A DNA stretch of 64,000 nucleotides from contig JARUPY010000397.1 in the NCBI GenBank assembly GCA_029817715.1, forward strand, positions 5,332,001 to 5,396,000. The letters are read 5' to 3'. Below, one piece after another: positions 23,004 to 34,887 of the stretch. The position numbers and the translations under genes are program-made. The notes under the pieces were generated by a model that worked only from the letters and a program-made list of their open reading frames with translations, was not told the origin of the DNA and ran no database searches. The DNA comes from Melastoma dodecandrum. Taxonomy: Eukaryota; Streptophyta; Magnoliopsida; Myrtales; Melastomataceae. Every line of letters begins with the position of its first letter. Position 1 is the stretch's first letter.

Positions 23004-23985
23004 TGTTGACATGACAAATAATTTTGGGCCTGAACCTAGAACAGAAACCCAGTAATCCTTCAAGTCATACTCCGAGTCGGCCCGAGATGCAGTCGTCATT
23101 AGGTCGACTCATGACAAAGTCGACTAGGTCGACTCATGACGAAGTCGACTAGGTCGACTTATGAACGGGGTCGACTAGGTCGACTCACAACGGAAGAATA
23201 TGGTAATCAAAGTCAACCAAGATGACTCGACAGTAGCTAGGCCTACTAGTAGGGTCAAGTCGACGGAATTTTGGATAAGCCGACCAAGTCGATCGTAGTC
23301 CGTACAGATCAGTCAAGTCGACAAAATTGAAATAAATTTATTTTCAAACACGTTTGTGAAGGATCGTAACTGATCTTAAATATCCAGGAACGTGATCCCA
23401 TATATCAAGGGGGTTGTTAAGACACTCCCACGATATTAGGGATCACGATCTATAACACGATCTGCAAAAACGATCTATCTGTTACGTGTTAATCACGTAC
23501 AAGTCCTCTATAAATAGCAGAGGAATTTTTAAGAAAAGGACACGACCATACACAGCCAAAACTCTGAAGTTTGTTCGTCAACCTTAGGAATTAGATGCCC
23601 TGACCCGGTTTATAGGTCAATTACCCTTCCACCGACAGAGTGAGCTCGTAGGGCCTTTGCCGTCAATCCTCCGCCAGCGACACCACCGACGAAGTGAGCT
23701 CGTAGGGCTTTCGTCACAACTCTCCACCAGCGACCACCCCCGACGAAGCGAGCTTCCAAGGCCTTCGTCACGCGTTCTCCGCCGCTACAAGATCCCACAT
23801 CGTCACCACCGTTTCCCTTTTTCCCTTTTAATGGCTGTAAGCCCTTTACTTTTAATTCTCTAAAGATTGTAAGACTTGCATTATTTCTGTATAAAGTTAG
23901 TGCATCTTCTTACTGGCGACCACAATACAACTACTGTGAGTCCATTGCCAAATATTTCCGACGTGATCCGTTCCGTGCGCGAACA
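23004..23985 (+). repeat. 5' LTR of element B
   Basis: TGTTGACATG to GCGCGAACA. U3 contains about four tandem copies of a 24-28-bp unit rich in GTCGAC (23102-23190). A TATA box (TATAAATA, about 23509) is followed by a second tandem array of three units of about 55 bp carrying AGTGAGCTCGTAGGG (23636-23790). Confidence 0.95.
23509..23516 (+). promoter_or_regulatory. TATA box of the element B LTR promoter
   Basis: CTCTATAAATAGCAG in the middle of the LTR is a textbook plant TATA context; the same box recurs at about 35454 in the 3' LTR. It should drive the genomic transcript rightwards. Confidence 0.75.
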
Positions 23986-23989
23986 CGTT

Positions 23990-24010
23990 TTTGGCGACCA
24001 CAGTGGGAGA
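23990..24010 (+). other. Primer-binding site of element B
   Basis: TTTGGCGACCACAGTGGGAG begins within a few bases of the LTR end. This TTTGGCGNCCAC type is typical of Tat-lineage elements and differs from the initiator-Met type in elements A and F. Confidence 0.75.
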
Positions 24011-24102
24011 ACGTTGAAAAAAAAAAAGAGAGATCTTAGTCTCAAATGCCGAGAAATACTCGAAGCCGTGAGTCTCAGAATCCCTTAGATGGGGAAAACC
24101 AG

Positions 24103-24233
24103 GAACTTCCTCCGGGAATGAACTTGGAAGCGCCGGCCCCAGGAGGCCAGGCAGCTACAAACCAGTCAGAACTTCCTCCGGAATGGACTTGCCAGCGCCG
24201 GCCCTAGGAGGCCAGACAGCTACAAACCAGTCC
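24103..24233 (+). repeat. Tandem 66/65-bp duplication at the start of element B gag
   Basis: Unit 1 is 24103-24168 and unit 2 is 24169-24233. They share GAACTTCCTCCGG and GGAGGCCAG-GCAGCTACAAACCAGTC with a few substitutions. Unit 2 lacks one base after CTCCGG, so the duplication also shifts the reading frame relative to the ATG at 24046. Confidence 0.85.
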
Positions 24234-27200
24234 ACCTTTGATTCACATACCCCGTCCGAATTTATTTCAAGACTGGAGTTCCACAAGGAACTGGGGGATG
24301 TGCGTCAGGAGTTGACTGCTATGAAGGGTATTCTAATGGATGTCCAAACTCTAATAGGGCGTCTTTCTGGCCCGAGAAACGAGGAAAGAGTAAGACCTCA
24401 TATGAGAGAAACCCCCTTTAGGGAGTCTACGTTCATGACAGACGCTCGACGGACTGCTCAAGGGCCACGTAACGTGACTTTTGAGCAGTCTGAGATAAGG
24501 ACAAATGCTCTTTTCGAACCCGGGAATCTGGTTCCCCCTGGTCGACCCTCTTCTTCACGTAATCGACCAACGAATACGTATTGGAATGAGGCAGAGGACT
24601 TTCAAGAGGAAACAGATCGAGGGGAGGATTTTATTCCGTCTCGTCGCCTTGGAAAAGAACCTGTAATCGACGCGACTGGAGACCCCTATGAGCTTGGATC
24701 CCGAGGTGGAAACTTTCGGGAGGAGCCTTCTTTCTACATGAGGGATCCAGCGAATCAGGCAATGGGGGAAAGATCTCCATACAGCCCGATAAGGTCGACT
24801 CGACCTCCAGCGCAGGCCCCAGTAGGTGGTGTACCCCCAGACTTGAGGGAGGCCATAACTCAGGTTATAGAGCAAGTCGTCCCCGGAATAGCTCGGCGAG
24901 ACGATGCCTGTTTGTACAGGTCTCCCTATCCTGCATATGTCGACAGGGATTTCCCTCTACCTAGAGGTTATAAGGTGCCCGACTTTACTCGTTTTTCGGG
25001 TGAAGATGAAATGACCCCACTCGAGCATGTCGCTCGCTTCACTCACCAACTTGGTGAGGTGGCTGGGAACGACTTTTGGAAACTGAAGCTCTTCCCTAAC
25101 TCATTAACGGGAGATGCCTTTACGTGGTATGCGAGTTTGCCGCCAGGGTCAGTAGCCTCGTGGACTCAGATGCAGTCTATGTTCGTTAAGACCTTTGCTC
25201 GACTGGACACCCCCATATCGATGTTTGAGGTAATGCGCCTTAAGCAGGCTAACGGAGAACACCCAGGGCAGTTTCTAATGAAACTTAGGAAGGCCCTACT
25301 GCGGTGTACACCCCCCATACCGGAGAAGGATCAATTACTTCTCGCATTAAATGCGCTGACTATCCCGTTCCGGAAAAAGCTGCAGGGCGAGCGCTTTGCT
25401 GACCTATATGACTTAGCGAGGAGGGCTACTGAGTATTATCAGCTCCTTACGGAGGAAGCCCAACTGACTCGAGCCTACCAAGTCGACACTTATGAAGTCG
25501 ACATGGCAGAATTTGTCAAGGGGGAGTCGACTATATGCGATCCCCTGACTAAGAAGAATTCCAAAGCTAAGGCATCCCAAAAGAATGCCGAGGAAAGAAA
25601 ATATTCTTTCGACACGGATAAAGTCGACGCTATATTCGACTGGCTATATCAAAGGAAAAGGATTAGGCTTAAGCCCGGCCATCGAGTCCCTCAGACAGAG
25701 AGGGAAAAGAATAGGAATTACTGCAAGTGGCATGGGTCCTTCACCCATGCTACCAAGGACTGTTTGTCCTTTAGAAATATCATCCAGGATTTAATAGAGT
25801 CTAAAGAGCTCCGTTTTCCCGAGGTCGACGAAGTCGCCGTGGTGGATGATAGTCCATTCGGGGATGAAGTCGCCATTCATACGTTTGACATATTTGATGC
25901 TGAGGTTAATCTCTTAGAAGTTATTAACGACTCTGCTGCACCCTCGCAGGATTTACAAGCAACCGGCGAGACTTTGGTGGCTAATGCCCTGATGAAGCGA
26001 CTGGCTGAGCGTGGGGTCTTCATTCTGCCCAAAGGAAGGGAGAAGTGGCTATGCCACTGGCACTTGAACGACACTCATACTACGGATCAGTGCCACACGT
26101 TCAAGAAGTACCTACTGGACAGCAAGACAGAGGAGTGGTACGACTTGACCCCGTTCGAGGAAGCAGCAATGTCGCTGAACACTCCCCGAGGATCTTCTCA
26201 TGCCCTCAAAAGCCCTCCTAGCGCAGATCGCCGATTGGCCTTGCGAGGAGGAAGAGGAGGCCCCCAGGGTCACAAGGGGAATGGAGAGGCAGTCGCCCGG
26301 GGAACAGAACGCCCGGCACGACGACTGGAGTTTATAGACTCGTCTGGCCAAAGGGTCATCAAACAGGGATACACTAGAGCTACCCCTGTCAAGGAGATTA
26401 GACCGGTAGAGGAGCATAAGGAAGCAGACCAACCTCAGCAGGCCGTGAATCGCAGGCCCCGCTACGCTTCGAAGACAGTTGATCCTCAGGAAATGCGGAG
26501 GGGGCCACCCATTGCCCAATTCCTGGACGAAAAGCTGCTGTGCCAAAAGTGCAAGCTGATCGCTCACAACCGCATACTCATCACCCAGCTCTGCACAGCA
26601 TGCTGCGTTAACTACTTCTTGCGGCTCGTCGACTTATCCGCAAAAGGGGAGATGCTGGTGAAGGCAGTCCGTCCTGAGGGCTCAGGTAATTCGAAACCTA
26701 ACAAGCCCTCTTCGAATAGGCCAGCAGATAACCCTGTGCAGGTAGGATATGACCCAGCCGACGGAAGGTTTGTGGAGGTAAGTCGACTTCCTTTTGGTTC
26801 TAAGAAACCAAGGTTTGTCAAAGCGCTTAACCCTTCGTCTCAATGGCAGAAGGCGGAAAGGAAGGTTACGCTTCCCGTGAGGGCTCAAAAGAGAAAAGAA
26901 AGGCGTCTAAGTCACGCCCAGAAGAAGCCAAGAATGACCCATGTGATGCCACCCTTTGGCGGGAACCACGCCACAGGGAAACAAGTCGCAGTGCCCGAGC
27001 GGGTCGAGTCTACTGACTACTCGGAAGACCCAGGCTCGAGCTTCGACTACACTCCTCTACGAGGAGATAAGCCCTGCGACTTCAACGCAGAGCAAGGGCC
27101 CCTCGTGAGCTGTAACGCTCTTACCCTCCCTGCGGAGTTCGCCTGCAACAACAAGTCGGAGGCACCGGAAGGTAAAACTCTCGACTCTAAAGTCATTACA

Positions 27201-27782
27201 TTTCCTTCTGGCTTCCCTCTGCACTGGTTGAGGAAACCATCAGATCGCATGAAACAGCATATGCATTCGCTGTACATCTCAGCCACCTTTGATGGTGTCT
27301 TAGTGGGCCGAGTCTTAATAGACAATGGCGCCACTGTCAATGTTCTTCCCCTTGCCAAGTTTAGATTACTTGGGTACAAGCCTAGCGAGTTGGTGCGAAC
27401 CGACGTAGCTGTAAGTGGCTTTAATGGGAGAAAATCCGAGTGCCTGGGCATATGCTCCGTGCGCCTAGGCGTCGGGAGACACGAGCAGGAAACTGCTTTC
27501 TTTGTAATCGATATAGCCCCTTCATTTAATGCGCTTTTAGGACGCGATTGGCTTCATAAGGCCGCCGCGATTCCATCTACTTTGCATAGGGAGTTAATCT
27601 TATGGCTTGACTCCGAAATAGAAATCGTTAAGGCTGATGAATACTCCTGTTGTGACAAGGGTATTTTGCATACAGAGACGTGTAAGACAATCAAGGACCT
27701 TACTCTGGATCAGCGCTACAAGCTGGGAGACCCCACAGTCGGACCCCTAGGTGAACCTTTTGGAAGTTCGACTTCATCGTAA
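24183..27782 (+). CDS. gag and protease of element B, 1199-aa open frame
   Basis: Structural particle protein plus aspartic protease. The natural start is probably the ATG at 24046 (MPRNTRSRES), now out of frame because of the tandem duplication; the long frame opens at the ATG at 24183. The capsid core spans about residues 255-450 (YKVPDFTRFSGEDEM, GDAFTWYASLPPGS). Two Cys/His-rich blocks follow, near residue 515 (NYCKWHGSFTHATKDC) and residue 620 (WLCHWHLNDTHTTDQC), then a CQKCK...CTACC block near 785. The protease has the active-site motif DNGATVNVLPL at residue 1047 (D codon 27321). A one-base loss near 27770 ends the frame early and separates it from RT. Confidence 0.88.
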   Translation: MDLPAPALGGQTATNQSTFDSHTPSEFISRLEFHKELGDVRQELTAMKGILMDVQTLIGRLSGPRNEERVRPHMRETPFRESTFMTDARRTAQGPRNVTFEQSEIRTNALFEPGNLVPPGRPSSSRNRPTNTYWNEAEDFQEETDRGEDFIPSRRLGKEPVIDATGDPYELGSRGGNFREEPSFYMRDPANQAMGERSPYSPIRSTRPPAQAPVGGVPPDLREAITQVIEQVVPGIARRDDACLYRSPYPAYVDRDFPLPRGYKVPDFTRFSGEDEMTPLEHVARFTHQLGEVAGNDFWKLKLFPNSLTGDAFTWYASLPPGSVASWTQMQSMFVKTFARLDTPISMFEVMRLKQANGEHPGQFLMKLRKALLRCTPPIPEKDQLLLALNALTIPFRKKLQGERFADLYDLARRATEYYQLLTEEAQLTRAYQVDTYEVDMAEFVKGESTICDPLTKKNSKAKASQKNAEERKYSFDTDKVDAIFDWLYQRKRIRLKPGHRVPQTEREKNRNYCKWHGSFTHATKDCLSFRNIIQDLIESKELRFPEVDEVAVVDDSPFGDEVAIHTFDIFDAEVNLLEVINDSAAPSQDLQATGETLVANALMKRLAERGVFILPKGREKWLCHWHLNDTHTTDQCHTFKKYLLDSKTEEWYDLTPFEEAAMSLNTPRGSSHALKSPPSADRRLALRGGRGGPQGHKGNGEAVARGTERPARRLEFIDSSGQRVIKQGYTRATPVKEIRPVEEHKEADQPQQAVNRRPRYASKTVDPQEMRRGPPIAQFLDEKLLCQKCKLIAHNRILITQLCTACCVNYFLRLVDLSAKGEMLVKAVRPEGSGNSKPNKPSSNRPADNPVQVGYDPADGRFVEVSRLPFGSKKPRFVKALNPSSQWQKAERKVTLPVRAQKRKERRLSHAQKKPRMTHVMPPFGGNHATGKQVAVPERVESTDYSEDPGSSFDYTPLRGDKPCDFNAEQGPLVSCNALTLPAEFACNNKSEAPEGKTLDSKVITFPSGFPLHWLRKPSDRMKQHMHSLYISATFDGVLVGRVLIDNGATVNVLPLAKFRLLGYKPSELVRTDVAVSGFNGRKSECLGICSVRLGVGRHEQETAFFVIDIAPSFNALLGRDWLHKAAAIPSTLHRELILWLDSEIEIVKADEYSCCDKGILHTETCKTIKDLTLDQRYKLGDPTVGPLGEPFGSSTSS

Positions 27783-30700
27783 GCTATGGCACCTCTCACC
27801 CCAAGCCTGACGAAGGACCCATTGTGCCAACAGGATGGGGGTCCGACTTCACAGACAAGGACATAGATGAGGTTCTGCAGGAGGTAGTCACGACCAAGGA
27901 TGGAGGCGAGACGAACAACAGCCCAAGCGGCAACAAGGGAGAAGCGCCTAAGAGCCAAGAGAGCACTGCGACGGAGTTGGAGCCCGATAGACTCCTACAC
28001 GAAGGGATGTATGGACAGTGAGGAGAAAGGTCATGCAGTCGCTGATATCCTACAGCGACTTCAGAAGCATGTTAGGATGTCTAGGAAAGTAGGATGCCAA
28101 ATAGGCAACATCAATCTCGAAGCTAGGTCATGTAATAACGTTGACACCGATTTAGGTGGTGTCCAGAGTCGTGAGTCACTGATGATGCCATGTGACTCAC
28201 TCGTAGGCGTCAATTTAGGCGAGGCATCAAGCCCTCGAATTGTTTTCATCAGTTCCTCAATGAATAAAGAACTTTTCAATTCTATCAAAGCTGCTCTAGA
28301 AGAGTTTAAAGACTGTTTCGCTTGGGATTACACCGAGATGCCTGGCCTAGATCGCCGACTTGTGGAACACAAGTTACCAATCAAAACGGGATTTAAACCA
28401 GTCCAACAGGCGCCGAGGAGAATGACTCATGAAGTCACTCAAGCGGTATTCGAGGAAGTCAAGAAGCTCTTTAAAGCTGGATATATAAGGACGTCGAGGT
28501 ACACCGAATGGATATCCAGTATAGTTCCGGTCGTTAAGAAAAATGGTAAGATTAGAGTTTGCATCGACTTCAGAGACTTGAATCGTGCCACTCCAAAGGA
28601 TGAGTACCCCATGCTTATCGCAGACGACTTAGTCGACAAGACTGCAGGGCACCAAATTATGTCCTTCATGGATGGTTTTTCAGGATATAACCAAATCTTC
28701 CTAGCTGAGGAGGATATCCATAAAACTGCGTTCAGGTGTCCCTTAGGCATTTTCGAATGGATAGTCATGCCATTCGGACTCAAAAACGCTGGGGCAACCT
28801 ACCAACGAGCCATGAACGCTATATTTGATGCCTCGATTAACAAAACAGTCGAAGTATACATAGACGATATAGTGGTCAAGTCGCAAGACGAGAAGTCACA
28901 TGTTAATGACCTTAGAAATGCTTTCATTCAAATGAGAAAGCATCAGCTCAAACTAAACCCTCTCAAATGTGCCTTCGGAGTCAGAGCAGGACATTTCCTA
29001 GGGTTCCTAGTCCATCAACGTGGCATAGAAGTCGACCAGAACAAAGTGAATGCCATTCAAAGATTGAACCCTCCGAGTAATAAGAAGCAGTTACAGGCTT
29101 TCTTAGGAAGGGTCAATTATCTAAGGCGATTTATTGGTAACGTCGCTGGACGGACAGAAGTTTTTTCGACTTTACTGAAGGCGAAGGGAAATTTTGTGTG
29201 GAGCGACGAACACCAAAAAGCATTTGAAGGCTTAAAGGAGTATTTAATGAAGCCGCCTGTGCTTGCCCCTCCTCGGATAGGAAAGCCCTATCTGCTTTAC
29301 GTGGCAGCGACTGAATCAGTCATTGGTGCCATGTTAGCCCAAGAGGCGGAGGACAAAACTGAGAGAGCGGTCTACTATTTGTCAAGACAACTGACTGCTA
29401 CAGAAAAGCGCTATACAATTAAGGAGAAGTTGTGCCTATCAGTCTTCTATGCTGTTAAGAAGCTGAGACATTATATCGGATCCCAAGAGGTTCATGTTAT
29501 TGCCAAGTCTCCAGTCATAAAATACTTTTTCGAAAGTCCCCTATTGACCGGAAGAATTAGTAAATGGAGCTTGGTCCTATCCGCATACGATCTGCGTTTC
29601 AAACCTCAACAGTCGGTGAAAGGGCAGGCCTTAGCCGACTTCTTAGTGAACCACGATCCATCTACATCAATCGATCAAGAGGAATCCCTTGAGGATGTCT
29701 GGCAAGCTTGGTTTGATGGATCCTCGGCGAAATCCGGCGTAGGCATAGGCTTTCGCCACTAGGAAAGGACGTTCGCCTAGCATATCGTTTGTCGGCGACT
29801 CATACAAACAATGCGACTGACTATGAAGCGTTGATCACGCTCTTGAAGGAATTATTAGCCTTGGGAGCCAGGAAAGCCAGAGTAATGGGAGACTCTCAAC
29901 TGATTATTAACCAGATGAATGCGACTCTCTATGTCAAGAGAAACTCGCACCCTATCATCAAGTCGCTCGAAGGTTAGTCGAGCGGTTCGAAGCAATTACT
30001 TTCCTCTTTGTAAGCCGGGAGGAAAACACCATCGCTAACGACTTAGCTCAAAAAGCTTCGGGATAGAAGGCTAGAGGAAGAAACGATTGTGTCCCCGAAA
30101 TAGCTTCTCATTTAGTCCCACAAAGCGATTTGTTCGCATTAGACATAATGACAAGCGATAAGGATTGGAGGAGGCCAATCATCGACTTCCTCTCCGACCC
30201 AACACAAAAGGCGAGCCAAAGAATCAAGACTCAGGCTTTGTCGTACACCCTTATAGATGGGGTACTTTACAGAAAGACCAAAGAAGGAGTCCTACTAAGG
30301 TGCGTCGACTTAGACGAAGCGACCCCAATTATGTTGGAGACTCACCAGGGTTTATGCGGGTCTCACCAATCTGGCACCAAAATGTCTTGGACTATCCAAA
30401 GACATGGTTTTTACTGGCCATCAATGCTAAAGAACTGCATAGAAATGGCTAGGGGATGCCAAGAGTGTCAAAAACATGGTCCGGTGACAAGGGCCCCAGC
30501 GTCCGACTTAGTCTCAGTCGTCAAGCCTTGGCCATTTAGGTCTTGGGCTTTAGATATAATCGGGGAAATCCATCCGCACTCAAGTAAAGGTGACGCCTAT
30601 ATTCTAGTCGCCACCGATTATTTTACTAAATGGGTCGAGGCTCAGGTATATAAGAAGATCGATCACAAAGAAGTGATCGATTTTCTTAAATCATCTATCA

Positions 30701-31458
30701 TCTATAGATTTGGAATTCCCCAGAATATTGTAGTGGACAATGGCACCGCTTTCAATAATGAGAAAATGCGAGAATTCGCTACGGAGTTTGGTTTCTCGAT
30801 CACCAACTCAACACCTTATTATCCTCAGGCGAATGGACAGGCTGAAGCCACCAATAAACTCATAAAGAACAATATTTAGAAAATGGTTAGCGCAAATCCA
30901 AGAGAATGGCACCAACTATTACAAGACACTTTGTGGGCTTTAAGAGTTACTAAGAGAGAAAGCATAGGGGAAACCCCTTTTTCACTAGTATATGGGCAAG
31001 ACGCCGTCCTACCTATTGAAGTTCGATACAAGTCGCTCAGGGTGACTCATCCTGATCTACAAGACGAGGCAATGTACCTCGCTTTGGACGAATTAGAGAA
31101 GAAGCGACTTGATGTAATAGACCGACTCGAGGTGCATAAACAAAGGATTGCTAGGCATTATAACAAAAGGGTTGTCCATAAGCACTTTAAAGTGGGCGAC
31201 TTGGTTTGGAAGATGGTGCTACCCCTTAAATCGAAAGACCAAGTTTTGGGTAAATGGTCCCCTAATTGGGAAGGTCCACATGAGGTATGTGAAACATACT
31301 CATCTAATAGCTATCGGCTTATGACGAGAAGTGGGGTCAGACACCCATTAAAGGTTAATGGTAAATATCTCAAACCCTATCGCGCGACTATCTGGGAAGC
31401 TCACCATAAAATCCTAAGACAAAGGACTCCATTAATTTGGGAAGCGCTTAATTCCTAA
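27783..31458 (+). pseudogene. pol of element B: RT, RNase H, archaeal-type RNase H, integrase; several lesions
   Basis: The RT frame runs from about 27970 to 29760, with MPGLDRRLVEH, FMDGFSGYNQI and the active site YIDD near 28860. A degenerate RNase H follows, then the additional RNase H (QAWFDGSSAKSG, then NNATDYEALITLL and GDSQLIINQM near 29810-29930). Integrase occupies about 30240-31460: zinc finger (CQECQ), DDE core (ALDIIGEIH, VVDNGTAF, QANGQAEATN) and C-terminal domain. Frame changes near 27770, 27980, 29755 and 29975 and stops near 30064 and at 30877-30879 (TAG) break it into pieces. It could only have moved with enzymes supplied in trans, or it decayed soon after insertion. Confidence 0.88.
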
Positions 31459-31589
31459 GAGATCGCGCTAGGCTTCAGTAACGCTGTCTGGAAGAATGAA
31501 TTGAGCGTAGTGGGCAGAAATTCATTTGAGACACAAGGCACTTGATTTATTCAGTAAAACAAAAACAATGGAATTGCATTGTTCTTTGG

Positions 31590-34500
31590 TTACAAATCTA
31601 ATTTCCATAACCCGCCAACTTCTTTGAAATCGAGGACAAGGGATTTACGAGTTCGTCGCTTCGCGTTCACCTTGTTTCGCTGGGCATAAAGGTCGACGAC
31701 CTTTTCTCTATCCTTCTCAGCATTGGCCTCCAGCTCCTCGATTTCTTGAGTATTGATCGACGCAAGCTGCCGAGTCAGGTCATTCTTGAGGTTCGTGTAG
31801 AACTCTATCTGTCTCTCTGCCTCGGTCAGCTTCTCTTGCACATCGACCAAACGTTGGCGGGCGTCCTGTGCGGCTTTAGAGGCCTGCCCTCGAGCTTCAT
31901 TGATCGACTGAATCTTCGAGTCAGTCGAGTCCAAGGTGAGCAGGTCGGCGTAGTAATCCCTCCAGCGGGTCCAGTACGTCGACCTGAAGCTCTTGCAGGC
32001 CCCCAATATTTCGTCCGTGACCCGAGGGGATGTCTCGATCCTCTTCAACAACTTCTGCATCCTCCTAAATTCGTTGACGCTTAAGGGGTCGATGAGCAGA
32101 AGTTGGCAAAGTTCTTCGATATCCTCGTGAAGCTTCACCCACGGGTCTTTGGTCGACCTAGAAGTCGCCGCAGCAGGATCCTGAAGAATAAGAGGCAAAA
32201 TATTGTTAAACAATACCCTAAAAGGCAACGACCTCGTGCGATCGAATACTTACCTCTGGAGGCAATTTATCCCCGGAGCTCTCATCCGAAGAAGAAGGGG
32301 GAGTAGGGATCTTTTGTCGGCCAGCGGGCACCTTCACCCTCTTCGGACGAGCCTATAAGGAGGGATACAAGAACCTCAGTTAAAATCACAATGATACTAC
32401 TATGTTTAAAACAAGAACACATACCAACGCTGGTGTAGGAGTTTGGACTGGAGGAGAAGGAATAGCTTGATTTTCTTCCTCACAAGTCGACCGGGTCGGT
32501 GGGTCGACCAGGACCGCGACATCCAGGACAGCCTGTTCTTCTTGAACCAAGGCCTCAGGGATGTGCTGTTCCTGAAACGGAATACGACGCAGAACCAAAA
32601 GTTCATATATGAACTAAGGTAAGGATACACCAGCTGAGAGCTAAACTTACCTTGGCGATCGAAGCCTTTGAACTTTGGCCCAAGCTGTGGGAGATAAGCT
32701 GATGGCCATCCTTGTCTAAAGCCTCTCCCAAGACAATATGGTATGGGTCAGATATGAAAACTCAAAACAAAAACTGGAGTCATCAAAGTCTTACCTCTGC
32801 GGCCGGTTGTTGTGGAGCGTCGATTACAGCAGAAGACACTGGCACCACAGCCGGTGCCCTGGTAGATGAGGTCGCCGCTGAAGCGGTTGGCGACCTGGAT
32901 GGGGTCGCCGCTGCAATATTTTGCGACCTCCGAGAGGAAGTCGCCACCTTCACCAGCCTCTTCCTCTGGGATAGAGGCATCTCCTCAAGATCTTCTTCTT
33001 CGGCCGCCTTGCGCTTTGGAGCGCTTTTAGATCGAGCCTTAGAGGGGTCACCTGCGGCTGTTTCCCTGGAGCTCGCGACTTTAGCCTTCCCCTTGCCAGT
33101 CGACTTGAGTCTGGAAGGAGCAGGAGCAAGGGGGGCTTTAGGCTTGGGTTTTCCAGGGGCCCGAGGAAGCGCTGATCCTGAGAAGGAGAAAGCTTATAAT
33201 TAAATATTAAGAAACCAATACTTTTAGAGTAAAGCTAAGTCTTTACCTCTTGCTTTGATATGCGCGTCATCTACATAAAAATCAGGCTCCTTGGAAACCT
33301 CCAAGAAATGCATCAGGACCCGCAGCTCTTCATAAGTAGCCGACCACAGCACAGTGAAGAACTGTGTGGCGAAACAGGCAGAAGTATCAGACGGGAATTC
33401 CATCTGGGAGAGCTGCGCCTTGTGATTGATCAAGTCGAAGGTCCTCGGATCAATTGACTTGCACGCAATCCTCTTCGCCCTGTCCCCATACAAGCCGCCG
33501 GTAGGGTCGGCAAGTGGAACTGCTACACCCTGGATAAACCCAAACTGCCTTGCACACAGCTGAGGGTTGTAGACTTCAAAGGTCAGGTAGCCGTCGAAGA
33601 TAACTGGCATATCTCTGCGGGTCAATACCCCATTCCAGAAGCCACGAGCAGCTTGAAGATTAATTTCCTGAGCAAATGTCTTGCCGCCTGGAAAGGGTGC
33701 CCAGTTGCGTCGATCTACCCTGCCGAAGTCGACTATGTGCTTCATGTGGCCAGTGATCGATGTCATAAGCCATTGATCCTTCCGCTGGCAGCACTGATCT
33801 AGGATGGTCTCCCTATAATAGGAGGATTCAAGGGGCGAAGAAGGACCCTTGAACCCGGTCAATCCCGGCATCCACATGGCCGACCATAGATGGACTAGCC
33901 AGAGCAACCCTCCTGCTGGATGTTTTGGAAATGGCTTGATTTGAGTCGTTGCTCTGTCCAGATCATGGTAAAGAAGACCCAAGATGAAGGGGCCCAGGAG
34001 ATTTCTTCATTGGTCTCCCTCAGAAAATTGGCCACCGCATAAGAAGTGTGGCTAACCTTCTTCCCAGGGAAGCAATAAACAAACTTGCTCAACCAGGTGC
34101 TGAGAAACTCGACCTCTTCCCGGGCGCCAAAACCTTCGGTCGACAACTTCTCATCTGACCTCTTGCCTGCTGAGGCCATTTTCAGGTGCCTGCTCACCAC
34201 CTCCATGTACTGAAGGGCGCCCTTGGGATTAATATCACCTGCCTGAGAGTATTGTCGAACAGGGAGGCCATTGACTTTGCACCTGGTCAAAATCTTCACA
34301 TCTGCCAATGTAACAGACATAGGACCTTCCGGGAAATAGAAGCAGTTGACAGCAGAGTTCCAAAAAGGCAGCATGGCCGAACAAACCCTAGGGTCACAGT
34401 TCTTATCTGCCACGGACATCCTAAAGAATCTCAGAATCTTCTGAGTCCTAAACCTCTCTGTAAAATGCTCCTCCCACATCTCAAGCCAGTCTACCATCTC

Positions 34501-34752
34501 GGACTTAGAGGCAGAGGGAAAACACAGGAAGGATCCCTGACCTTCCCAGTTGAGGGGATCGACGAAGTCGGGATGGCAAATCGGGATGGGCTTCTCAGTG
34601 ACGAGATAGTTGAGCGGCACCGTCCCCGGGAAAAGATGCTCCGGCAAGATAGGTCCGAGAGTGACGCCCGATCCCTGTTCCTCCACGACCGGAACGGGTC
34701 CGGTTGGCCCCGCACGCAAATTATGGAACTCAAAACACTTAAAAGTTGACAT
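31590..34752 (-). CDS. Antisense spliced accessory gene inside element B: plant-mobile-domain-like plus coiled coil, six exons
   Basis: Exons on the minus strand: 34752-33247, 33177-32795, 32722-32651, 32571-32425, 32352-32254 and 32180-31590. All five introns (69-79 bp) have GT-AG ends with GTAAG-like donors, and all phases agree. The product would be about 930 residues. Residues 1-500 resemble the plant mobile domain found in MAIN/MAIL1-type proteins (FYFPEGPMSVTLADVKIL, FLSTWLSKFVYCFPGKK, LLWLVHLWSAMWMP). A basic, Ser/Ala/Pro-rich linker follows (exons 2-5, with RKRLVKVATSSRR as a possible nuclear signal). Exon 6 is a 196-residue helical, probably coiled-coil domain. One apparent one-base frameshift near 33985 splits exon 1. 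The start could also be 34851, but that is very close to the TATA box. Function unknown. Confidence 0.8.
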
Positions 34753-34887
34753 CTTTTTAAGGATCGAAAGAGTTTTGAAGAGGGAGACGAAGAGTTTTCT
34801 GGGAAGCGAGGGTTTCTGTTTTCTTGAAGAAGATGGAGAAGTGTTGAGCAAGGAAGAAAAGTGCGGGAAAAGAGGGATGACTCTCCT

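Noticed and set aside
23102..23190. Possible CRISPR-like array of GTCGAC repeats
   Set aside because: Eukaryotic LTR; units are contiguous tandem repeats without unique spacers.
23636..23798. 62-codon Gly/Ala-rich minus-strand frame, repeated at 35581-35743
   Set aside because: Lies in the tandem array of the LTR of element B; presence in both LTRs reflects duplication, not selection.
32712..33203. 163-codon plus-strand Ala/Gly-rich frame in the 3' part of element B
   Set aside because: Runs antisense across exon 2 of the spliced gene and its flanking introns; the minus-strand splice sites explain the region better.
34186..34749. 187-codon plus-strand frame opposite the antisense gene
   Set aside because: Shadow of the plant-mobile-domain exon; no similarity to any retroelement protein and it would sit behind integrase without a link.
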